Assembly: GCA_038496445.1 (NCBI GenBank)
Contig: JALMLS010000420.1
Location: forward strand, 434,001-498,000
Length of the DNA: 64,000 bases
DNA from: Trichosphaerium sp. ATCC 40318
Taxonomy: Eukaryota > Discosea > Flabellinia > Trichosidae
Reading direction: 5' to 3'
The number at the start of each line of letters is the position of its first letter. Positions within the stretch are counted from its first letter, which is position 1. A model generated the notes under the pieces. That model saw nothing but the letters and a program-made list of their open reading frames with translations, was not told the DNA's origin and made no database searches. The translations under genes and the position numbers were made by a program. This document shows, one piece after another, positions 51,532 to 61,573 of the stretch.

Positions 51532-53972
51532 ATGTCACAATCACTGATACTGCTATGTCTTACTCTTACAATAACACAAGCGCTAGCAGGTCAATTTATA
51601 AACTTTCAATTCTCCGGTAGAACAAACCGTCTTTTTATCCCTTCTACTTCATACAGTAATGTACCTGCACCTCTCTTTGTAATGTTACATGGCTGTACGC
51701 AAAATCCAAACGACTTTTCAGGTAGGCCGAACTATTAATGCCCGTTGATCTTTCAAAGGTGTTTTGTACTCTAACTTTTCTTTAGCTGGTACTCAAATGA
51801 ATGTTGTTGCCGAGAAGTATGGATTCTATGTTTTGTATCCTTTACAACCAAGCTCTGCTAATACTAACAAGTGTTGGAACTGGTACCTAAATCACTTCGA
51901 TCTTTCGGATAAATTATTTAAAAATAACATATGCCACGTGTTTTGAGTTTTGTGGCCTGTGGATATGGGTTGACTAAATTTGAGTAGGTTTGAAAGACAA
52001 CATCAAACTAGAGGCAAAGGAGAACCTCAACTCATCGCAACAATGGCTCAAGCAGTACGGAGACTAATGTTGCAAAGTAACAAAGTACTCAATGCTACGT
52101 TTTAGGTCATGGAGCAATACAGTATCGATAAGGAGAACGTTTATGTTGCAGGTATGTTCAAGCCATAGAATTTGATTAAGTGATAGTATCTAACTGTAAA
52201 AAAGGGTTATCAGCAGGTGCAGCCATGGCAGTCATCGTTGGTGCAGTACGTGATTTTCTTTTACATCGGTAACATGTGTCTTATTTAATTGAGTGATAGA
52301 CCTATCCTGATGTATTCGCTTGTATTGGTCCAGCAGCTGGATTGGAGTATCAAGCAGCAACTAGTGTTTTGAACGCTTATACAGGTAACTACTGTTTTGG
52401 TTTCACTCTGTGTAACTTATTTGCTTCGTAGCTATGAGTAGTGGAGGTCCGAATCCACGTACACAAGGTCAGGTTGCTTACAAAGAAATGAATTCTGGTG
52501 GTAAAAATGCAAGACCGCTTTGTGTCGTTGTTACTCAGGTATAATTATGTGCAACCCGAAGAGCTTAACACGTTGCTAGGGAACTTCAGATTTCACTGTG
52601 AACAAAGTTAATGGTTAGGACTTTGTGTTGAGTCCAAATCTAATAACGTATGATTAGGTGAGCAAGTGAGCCAGCAGTGGTCAGTAACGAATGACTTGAG
52701 TTTGTGTGGTGGCACAGAATGTGGTGAAATGCCTTTCACGCCAACGAAATCCGAGAAACTTCAGGTGAATATTCTTTCTTTATTCATTTTAAGTTTGACA
52801 ACACTTATGGTTTATACTCTTGATTAACTATATTCTTAGGTGCCAGGAGGAAGAAGTTATACTGCAAACTACTACGAACAAAAATGTACGCTAACAATAA
52901 CGAAATTAAACGTTTTCAGCAACTGATTTGTGTTCGCATAGCAACTGGAAAAACGTGGATGATTTATCTTGTTAGTACGTAACCCTATACTGATTTCATA
53001 ACCTAATGTTTATAAATTAGTTGATGGTATGGGCCATGCTTGGTCTGGCGGAAGTACATCAGGGACATATACTGATCCAAAAGGACCAAACGCTTCCGAA
53101 ATAATGGCTGAGTTTTTCTTGAACTCAACAGTAAATCCAACACCAGTAACTGCCCCGCCTACTGATGTACCAACTGCTCCTCCACCTACCGCTGCACCAA
53201 CAATTGCACCGCCATCTAACGAGCCTCCAACGATAGCGCCAACAGAAGCGCCAACACCAGTACAAAAACACAATCGCTAAAATACGATTAACTTTTTTAA
53301 AGAGCGGAGATGAACTTGAGTTTATGTCAATTGGCGATGAAGATGGGTATGTAGGAATGCTTGAAGCAGATGGTATGTCCACTTTAGATTGTAAAGTAGG
53401 CGATAAAGGAATGTTTAACGTTGACACATATCGTTTAATTCTATCCTTTGATACTTCCAAAATCCCAGGTATGTTCCACAATGCATTTGTTTATTACTTA
53501 CTTTCTCTATAGCTGGCGCTGAGATTACTGGAGCCAAACTTAGTATCACCAAAAAGAGCTTATCTGGTACTATATCTAGCATTTCTATTGACATGAGCGA
53601 TGGTGGGTTTAGTGGTAAGACTTAAAAAAAGTGAAAGTCGTCTTCTATTCACTTATGAAATAGGTTCTAACAAACTATCAATGTCGGACTATTCCGCTTC
53701 AGCATCATCATACAACATTGCATCAATGCCGGTGCCAATAAACAATAGTCAAGTGTCATCTGTCATACTTCCAGAAAGCTCTTACAAATTCATTAACAGG
53801 CACGTGACATGTAAAGCGAGTCAATTAAGCTAACCTTATTATCAGACAACCAGGAAATAGAACACAATTCAGACTTAAGGAGGAAGCAACAGCTAGTTTT
53901 ACAGCGAACCTCTTATCAGCTTACTGTGGAGGAACACAAAACCCTCCTACTCTAGTGGTGTCTTACTCATAA
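51532..53972 (+). CDS. secreted PHB-depolymerase/feruloyl-esterase-type hydrolase with C-terminal DNRLRE-like domain
   Basis: Signal peptide [20 protein letters not shown]. The alpha/beta-hydrolase core has [16 protein letters not shown] (oxyanion HG), [20 protein letters not shown] across introns near 52150-52300 with nucleophile Ser in [20 protein letters not shown] (acid strand) and [16 protein letters not shown] with catalytic His (53030). These match the esterase PHB-depolymerase family. A Thr/Pro stalk ([20 protein letters not shown]) follows, then, after a short intron (donor at about 53260), a beta domain: [40 protein letters not shown] and a TLVVSYS end, typical of DNRLRE/CBM96-like carbohydrate-binding modules. 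About eleven introns. Likely target is a plant or microbial polyester or feruloylated polysaccharide. Confidence 0.82.
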
Positions 53973-54208
53973 TCATTGCTCTTAACTAATAAATCCTTTC
54001 AATTGCATGCAGTCAAGTTCTTAAATGTTTGTGGTTTAAACCAAAACGGTAGGCATGAAATTTGGCTTCATAAGTCTTCTAAGAGACCATTGTCTCGCGT
54101 TGATTGAGACAATGAAAGCGAAACAAGGGAGTATTGGATAGAGAAAAATCGTGAAGAAAAAATACCAAAAAAGTGCAAAAAAAGTCTTGGTTTTGACTTC
54201 CGTCAGCA

Positions 54209-55018
54209 ATGCTGATTTATCAAGCGGCTTTCGATCAAGTACGTGGTATTTCAAAGACGAAGCTAAGGGCTCTTAAGAGGGCGATTGTCTAAAATGGCGA
54301 AACCTCATAGCTGCTACAATGATATTCGAATTCTTACAAAATAATATCTCTTAGACTTCTTGGTGATGGCTCAAAGGACTGTAGGCTTCTTCCTTCAAAT
54401 GTACACCTAAATGTCATGAAAAGTGTAAGGTTGTGCACCTAACCTAATAAACAGCGAACTTAATCCAGGGCAATCAGTTGTTCATTGTTACGTATTTATG
54501 CTGTTTTTTTTACATGTCCACGTATTAAAGATGTTGAAGTGTTGATAGAATCGTCCACACTCGCTTTAATGATGCTGAATCTGCGACAGTATTCCCGGAG
54601 GTCATTGTACTGGATTACACGGAAAGCGTGGTAGGAGTGTACTGAACCGGAGTTTAAACAAAAAATTCGGATATTCCGTTCTCGAGAAAAAGTGAAGTAC
54701 TTGAATGAACCCTAAATCAACAGTACGCGTAAGTATTCAACAAATTACCCTAACAAGTTGCGAGAGGAACAATTGCAAATATAGAAAACAAAAAAAAACA
54801 AGCCTAGAACTATCACGTGATTTATTGACATCTGAACTGTTCTGGCAAGGTAGGTTTGTACCTGTATAGGAGTTACGAAAGAATTAAATGTGCTAACCAG
54901 TGACACGTTTTCTGGAGGTCCGTTTGTGTGTTATCATAACCATTACAGTAATAAAGTTGAACTGAAGGCATTAACCTTTCATAATACTGAAGTTGCGGCA
55001 GCGCTGAACAAATTTTAG
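54209..55018 (+). CDS. uncharacterised spliced gene, structure uncertain
   Basis: Several short plus-strand segments look coding and lie in order: MLIYQAAFDQVRGISKTKLR (54209), RLLGDGSKDCRLLPSNVHLN (near 54360-54420), VDRIVHTRFNDAESATVFPE and VIVLDYTESVVGVY (54540-54650), and SDTFSGGPFVCYHNHYSNKV then TFHNTEVAAALNKF ending TAG at 55018. I could not fix the splice phases. No family recognised. Confidence 0.35.
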
Positions 55019-55142
55019 TGGCCAACATACATGCTTGTTACTCATATACTAGTGACGTTGCCAAGGAAGTTCTTCTGTGACTTCCATCACAAACTTTGCT
55101 ACAACGAGTACTAGTAGCGATTGAAGTTCTTAGTGAGTGGCT

Positions 55143-55700
55143 CTATTGATGTATAGAAAGTATGAACCTGTTGGGAGGTAATAGGGTAGCAGCGGCGAGA
55201 AGAGTGTTGAACATGAGTTGAAAAAATGTCCGTAATATCCATATTGTTTCTACTACAACCAGTCTTCGCTCTCTCCAAGCAATAAAGCATTGCAATAAGG
55301 CAAGGAAATAGCTTTTTAACTCAAGTAGCATAGCACTAGCGTCTCTTTCTAACATGTTGCTACAGGCAGTGGAGGGATCATAAGGTGTCTCCGTTCGGGA
55401 GATACCTTCTACAAGATATAATGCTACAATGCTAGTAAGAGGCTCCCTGATTTCATGGTTTACTTCACACCAACGCACATCGACTTTTCTGACGCTGTAT
55501 AACACAACGAAATACTTTATTTCTGAGCTTCCGACTCGAAGCAACCGCGTAAATTAACACCCCTTCGTTAAACACTACAGGCACGTGATTTTTATTATCT
55601 TTCAAGTTAAAAACCCCAAAAGAAATCACCTCTGAGATAAAATACTTTAATAAATTACTCATCATTTACCTTTTCTAGACGCGACAACAAAGTTCGTACC
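55143..55700 (-). CDS. uncharacterised gene sharing a motif with its divergent neighbour
   Basis: Exons read VISFGVFNLKDNKNHVPVVF (near 55610), then SEIKYFVVLYSVRKVDVRWC and EVNHEIREPLTSIVALYLVE (55530-55420), and a C-terminal hydrophobic/basic part (LLELKSYFLALLQCFIAWRE, FFQLMFNTLLAAATLLPPNR) ending LSIHQ at 55143. The plus-strand gene from 55964 has the related motif V-R-W-C-E-V-K-H-E-I-S. The start lies near 55700 and is unresolved. Unknown function. Confidence 0.4.
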
Positions 55701-55963
55701 TCCATTACCGCTTGGTTACATACGAGTAGTTTTCAAAAAACCCAACAAAGAAATCAGCCAGACGCTAGCTTAGAGGAAAAAAGCAGTCTGGGCGTCTTTT
55801 TTAGCTTTCTCGTAATATGGTACACCGGTCGAACCATCCCATTTGTCTTTAACGATAAATCATTACATATGACAGTCGTCCTGAAATCACATTGCCAAAC
55901 TCAATCACTGGCATTCCACCCTCTTCGCCAACTCCAAAGTATTCACAACATTCACCTATCACC

Positions 55964-56827
55964 ATGATACCGACTACAAACAGAAGCCCTCAGTATTGTA
56001 CCGTACTAAACACAAGTAATATGGACGTCCCTACATACAGCGAGGTGAGCTTGGCCGCGAATGGCAACAAAGATGGTAAAGGTAATAAAGACAATGAGAG
56101 TACAGTACGTTGTTTTAAAAAGCAAACAAAACAGTATCCAAAAAATCTCTTCTGGAAGTAATTTTTTTATTCTTTGAGGTTAATTTTTACAAAGGATCCC
56201 TTCTCCCTCTTCTCATTGGACTATGACCCAATGCTGCAAAAGTTCTTCGGTAAAAATACTAGACCTATATTATATGCATTGGCTATGACAATATTCCTCA
56301 ACCTTGGCGTTGTACCTGTTGAAGGTCAGGAGGGAAGATATTATAATGTGATGTACGACGGTTTTTTTTACACTTCTTCAATATTACAATTACGGAGCGT
56401 TTGGTTTAACTTACCCATACTAGTAACCACGACTCGTTTATGCTCTCCATTGCAATTTTCTGCTCAGAGAAGAGTAAGAGACCTATTAACGCGTATAGCA
56501 CGTACAGATCAATATCTAGGTAAAGCCTTTTAATTTAAAAAAGGAACAACAGTTTGGTTTCTGAACAAAAAAAAAGTGTAACTTGTCTATTCGTAGGTGG
56601 GTTAATATGCTTGATACGCGTAAAAAAGGTCGTTCTTGGCGATTTACATTGAAAAAAACAGAAGCTGTGCGTTGGTGTGAAGTGAAACATGAAATAAGCA
56701 GCATTATAAATGAAAGCCTTGCTGTCACGTGGGTATGGAAGTGCAATAATAGTTCATCATACATGGAGCTTGATTCTTTCGACTTTGCTGTAAATATTGA
56801 TGCAGTGGCATGGGCTTGTTCATTATA
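55964..56827 (+). CDS. uncharacterised membrane-associated protein
   Basis: First possible Met at 55964 gives MIPTTNRSPQYCTVLNTSNM, DVPTYSEVSLAANGNKDGKG. After an intron near 56103-56195 comes SLFSLDYDPMLQKFFGKNTR, a hydrophobic helix ILYALAMTIFLNLGVVPVEG and FNLPILVTTTRLCSPLQFSA. The last exon has RKKGRSWRFTLKKTEAVRWC and EVKHEISSIINESLAVTWVW, ending DAVAWACSL. The intron near 56521-56596 does not join the two frames cleanly in my reading, so exon borders may be off. Coding sequence may begin earlier: a plus frame from 55758 reads QPDASLEEKSSLGVFFSFLV. Confidence 0.42.
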
Positions 56828-57358
56828 ACAAATGTAATAAACAAACGGAGGTTGGGGCTACATACAAAAGGCATTTTTAAAAAATTGTGAACACAGGAGT
56901 TTTATTACTATTACGCAGTTTATTGCTATTTCGGAAAGTGCACACCCCTACGTTTTCGGAAAATTTACATGTGTTTCCACAAAAGGTCTGGTTACAGGAA
57001 CACCTCAACAAAACGCATTCATCCAAAAGCAACATCATACCAAGCATCATTAACTTTGTAGATGTTTTATAGTTTTCATAGCTTGGCTATTTACCTGTAA
57101 CGTGACGGAGCGAAAAATAAAAGGTACACCCAAAATGAAACCTACAATAAGAAGTAATCTTTTAGTTCATTTTGCGAACCAAAACATTGCTGACAGTGGT
57201 TTCCACGCTTGAAAATAGCAAAGGGAAGTAAAATTCAGCTCCTTTTTTTCGAATTCGCCAAAGGCCGTTTGATTTCGGACCGTTTACGGAGCGGAGCGGT
57301 CTTTGCGTTTTGGTTCGTACCTGTTTTTTTTACCACCCCAGAATGACAACGTTAGTCA
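56828..57358. other. intergenic, no gene assigned
   Basis: 531 bases. A 61-residue frame at 56887-57072 (LLLLRSLLLFRKVHTPTFSE) is probably chance. No other signal. Confidence 0.35.
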
Positions 57359-57871
57359 AACCAAGTACATGCAAGTAATGATCAAAACACAGCATATTTT
57401 AATGAACTAAAGGCATTGGCTGGGGTTCGTACAATCGATCTGGCTTATACATCAGTGACCGATGATGGTGTGAAAGCATTAATTGGTGTTCACACAATTA
57501 ATCTTTGCTTTACATCAGTGACTGATGAGGGCGTTAAAGCATTGGCTGGTGTTAAAAAGATTTGTTTGAGTTACACATCTGTAACAGATGAAGGCATAAA
57601 GGCACTAGTTGGTGTTCATACCATTTTTGTAGCCAATTGTTATCACGTGACAAATGAAGGTGTTAAAGCACTGGATAGGGTTAACACTATTCGCATTAAT
57701 GGTAGTGGTGCTACTATTGATGTCATTGCATCACTTGAAAGTCTAGAAAATATTGTTGTTCTTAGCTCTAAAATTGCTTCAGCAATTAAAAAACAATTTC
57801 CGCATGTTAGAAGTGTTTGTGGCAGTTTTAAAGACATCATACTAAAGGATTTCGCTGATAAGCACCCCTAA
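57359..57871 (+). CDS. leucine-rich-repeat fragment, 5' end missing
   Basis: A third member of the VTDEG-type LRR family. An open stretch from an AG at about 57355 reads VHASNDQNTAYFNELKALAG, then four or five repeats such as DLAYTSVTDDGVKALIGVHT and CLSYTSVTDEGIKALVGVHT, and a non-repeat end (SLENIVVLSSKIASAIKKQF, ending FADKHP, TAA 57869). No F-box exon is visible upstream, so this is a truncated copy or a gene whose first exon I could not find. The repeats differ more from each other than in the 39.5 kb copy. Confidence 0.55.
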   Translation, partial: NQVHASNDQNTAYFNELKALAGVRTIDLAYTSVTDDGVKALIGVHTINLCFTSVTDEGVKALAGVKKICLSYTSVTDEGIKALVGVHTIFVANCYHVTNEGVKALDRVNTIRINGSGATIDVIASLESLENIVVLSSKIASAIKKQFPHVRSVCGSFKDIILKDFADKHP

Positions 57872-58256
57872 GAGAGTATATCTTTTGTTCACCACAACAT
57901 GGTACAGCAAAGGCAATAATTGAAGTTTCTTAAAGGGATCAATGGATTTTTGTAATTAGATTGCCATTAGTAGTACCATTTTACATCTTGTTTATGGTTC
58001 AGGTATTTGAAAGTGATCATGTCGCAAATGATATGTCGGGTTTCATTTAAAGCAGAGACATTTCTTGGACAAGAGCATGTTTTGAGTTTTCTAGGCCTAC
58101 AATCATGTAAACCCTCGTGTTGTACTAAGAAATGGTATGTAATTGCCTGTTCCACAGGACTTTGCCTATGTGAGAAAAAGTGCTTCTTGTTTTAGAACGT
58201 GATTAGACAGAAATTTGTAGAATTTTGCTTGCAAAAGTTCATAGTGGTTAAAAACA
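57872..58256. other. intergenic upstream of the receptor gene
   Basis: 385 bases without a defensible coding stretch. Confidence 0.35.
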
Positions 58257-60984
58257 ATGGTAACGCGTATTATAGTTTACGTGTTTGTCGCTCTAGCATT
58301 TATACAGGTATGAGCAGTACTAAAATACGTACATTTTCCTACCAAAACGAACGATACTTGTTATTACGTTTTGTTTTGACTGTGATATATTGCAAAGTGT
58401 TAAATCACATTTATAATTGGCGAAACGGTCAATAATAATGGATTTGCAATAGGTGATTGTCTCTCAAACGCCACCAACAGCGCCTACTGGTACATAAAAC
58501 TAAAAACGACTTCTATTTACCTTTTCAAGCCCCAATTGCTCCTATTGCGCCAGTAGCACCTACAACAGTTCCACCTACGAGCATTGCGCCTACAACTACC
58601 GTCCCACCCACAACTGTTGCACCTACAACTACTGCCCCATCTACAAAAGCACCTACAGATTCTCCAACACCTGTTGAACGTCTTATATGCTATATCTCAC
58701 CAGAGGGTTTGTCGACAGCACGTGGTTTTGTTTTGTTTCATTTGATTATTTTCGTTTACATCTTTCCACAGAACAACGGCACTGAAAACTTTCCTTTCTT
58801 CAACTTGAGCGATTGCTTCCATTCGCGTCCAAACTCAACAGTTGAAAAAGAAGCAATCATCATTGCTTCCAGTACGTTGTAACAGCTTAATCTACTTTCA
58901 GTAAAGTTTATTTTTAGGTGGTATGTACAACTACACAACTCAACAAAAAGCTGTTCTATCACGCCTAAATATTACAAGCATTACCATACAATCTACAAGC
59001 CAAGATGAAAAACCTATATTCCGCGGAAGCAAAGGATTGGTGCACACGGAAAACGAGTAGAACAGTCACATTTATCTTACTTTTTTCCTACAGGATCTTT
59101 GTTTCGATACTTCTATGCCACATATCATCGACAATATAGATGCTTACCCTTTTAAATTATGTGCTAATGGTGATAATTTCATTAATGACACAGTTAGAAT
59201 AGAGAATAGTATCTTACGTGATGGTAACGTTAGTTTAAAATTGTATACAAGTCAAAAAAAAAACTATTACTCGCTTGCTTTGTAGTAAATGCTATCTTTT
59301 TTTAGTTCACATCAACTTGGAGTTAATGAAGTCATTCACAGCAATATCTTCTACTATATCTGATCGCCTTGATCTGCCAAAGTTCTTATATTAGATGGAA
59401 TAATAATGGAAAATGTTATGCTATCAAATTTGGACATAAGTACGATCTTCTAACTCTTCTTCACTCAGTTTGTTCGCTGATAATATTCTACCCCAAAAGT
59501 ATCTCCCACCTGCTCAGAGCTGAACTTGTATAATGTCACCAGTTCACATGTGTATTATTCAACGAAATGTAAGAAAGGTAAGAAAAAGTTGCATTTAAAG
59601 TCTTCTTTTCGGATGCTCTTACCTAAAAACAATAACCTATTTAGCAATTATCAAGTCAAGTACTTTTGCAAAATCAAGCTTAGCTCTTGGTACATCAACG
59701 GTTGTCGAAATTGACGAATGTTCTTTTAATGCCTACAAAGGAAATCAAGATTCCGTAAGTTGATATTAATTTTTTATTGATCTACACGTTCTAAGTCTTT
59801 TCATAGCCTCTCCTAACCCTAGGATCGTTTATTAGTATTCAATATTACAATATATCCATACTTAACTCATCATTTACGGATAACTCGTACGTACAAACAC
59901 AACAGAACAACAGAACTCCTTTTTTTATTATTTGACAACAATTTAACAAGCGTTATGTTTTATTTCACAATTACTGTTTTTATGTCTATATTCAATACTT
60001 AAGTAAACATAGTGTTGAGTTTGACACTCCAGTAGTGTCTTATTTTTCTACTATATTGATCGACAGTTACTTTGGAAGATCAAGCAATTCATCAATTGCT
60101 ATCAGTGGATGTAGTTTTGTAAACAACACTGCAACTAGAGGCAACCTAACAGTCTTTGCAACCCCATTTGGTATTACTTCAGCAGACGCAATAGCCATCT
60201 ATTGGCCTAAAAATAGTGTACTTGATTTCATTGTTGAACCTAAACCATGTACGTTTTATTGCATCCACTTTAAATTGAAATCGATTTCTCGTACTTAAAA
60301 CAATTATAGCTTGTTTCCCCGGTACTGGTAGTTCGTCACAGAATCAGTCATGTTTTATGTGTGACTATGGTAAATATTCTCCACAAGGTGCTGAATGTGA
60401 AGATTGTCAAGTCGGTCACATTGCAGAAACTCGAGGTCATGCCGAGTGCACTGGTTGTTCTCCCGGAACATATCAAAATATGACGTACCTAGACATACTT
60501 TTACTTTAATTGATTTGCAACTTAGTGGACAAGAGTCCTGTGATTTGTGTCCTAGATGGACAATAGCCCCAGAAAAAGGACAAGCAAATTGCGCGTATTG
60601 CGAACCAGGGTTTTTCACTATGGACAATGAGCTGTGTCAAGCGTGTCCTTCAGGTTTGAACATACATTAAAGTATATTGTGTTGTAACAACACTTTTACT
60701 AGGTCAGTACCAAACACCTTATGACTCACACAGCCCACTCGTATGCACTGATTGTAAGTGGTTTCAAGGATCAAAGAAAGGGTCTATTAAGTGCAGCTGT
60801 GCGTATTTGTTCTTGCAAATGTAGTTTTGTCTCTTTCTTTACTGACCGTTTTTTTCTGTCAGTCGGAAGCCCACTTATCTACGTCGCCATCGCTGCTAGT
60901 ATATTAATTGTAGTATTGATTATCGTTGCGGTATTCATGATGTGTTGTAGAAAGAAAAAACGAGAGGGATACATGCAAGTTTAA
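58257..60984 (+). CDS. type I membrane receptor-like protein with Thr/Pro stalk and GCC2/GCC3 Cys repeats
   Basis: ATG at 58257 gives signal peptide MVTRIIVYVFVALAFIQVIV, spliced (intron 58308-58452) straight into a Thr/Pro stalk (TAPIAPIAPVAPTTVPPTSI and APTTTVPPTTVAPTTTAPST). Exons from 58690 to 60230 encode a parallel beta-helix-like region with Asn-rich turns (GMYNYTTQQKAVLSRLNITS, SSIAISGCSFVNNTATRG). Then come ephrin-receptor-like GCC2/GCC3 Cys repeats: CFMCDYGKYSPQGAECEDCQ, CTGCSPGTYQN, CDLCPRWTIAPEKGQANCAY, CEPGFFTMDNELCQACPSGQ. One membrane helix (YVAIAASILIVVLIIVAVFM) and a short basic tail RKKKREGYMQV end the protein. A cell-surface role is likely; the ligand is unknown. About ten introns, some approximate. 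Confidence 0.72.
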
Positions 60985-61573
60985 GTCAAAACAACTAAAA
61001 TGAACTGTTCCTTTCTCAAGAAACCGAGAAAAAAAAAGCACAAATATCTGTCACCTTTTTTATATTGTGACTGTTAAGCGTCTCTTGACGTTGCACGTTA
61101 CATGACTAGTTTTCCAACAATGTTATCGCCTTGTTTGGCCGATCCTAGTACCAATTTGGCGTTGGAACAATAGCTCTTGCTTCGCAATATACAAGGACTT
61201 ACAACCCCTACGCGCAAGTTGCATTGCTTAAATAATGTTTGGTTGACTTGTAAGCTTCAATGAAGGAAAAGTGATTGTACATTGCATAAAACCAAAAGTT
61301 TTTATTTTCGGGAACATTATCACGCACAATTACCTTTGGTTGCGTGCTAATATAGTTCCCAACCATAGGACAAGGCATGTGTGACCCATATATTGAATAA
61401 AAACGCAACTATGGCCGAAATGGAATGGGTATTTCTTATTTGGCTTATAGAAAAAGTGCGTTCGTTTAACAGTACATTAATAGGCCCACGCCACTCGTAC
61501 AAAGCCAAAAACAAGAAGAGAAAGCAGAAAACCAAAACCGCTGCCGAGAATCGATAGTGTACAGCGAGCCAGT
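60985..61573. other. intergenic, no gene assigned
   Basis: 589 bases between co-oriented genes. Minus-strand frames at 61208-61535 show no homology or splice support and are probably chance. Confidence 0.4.

Noticed and set aside
61208-61535. Minus-strand frames in the gap before the 5-phosphatase gene
   Set aside because: Short, hydrophobic and T-rich-derived, without splice partners or recognisable domains.
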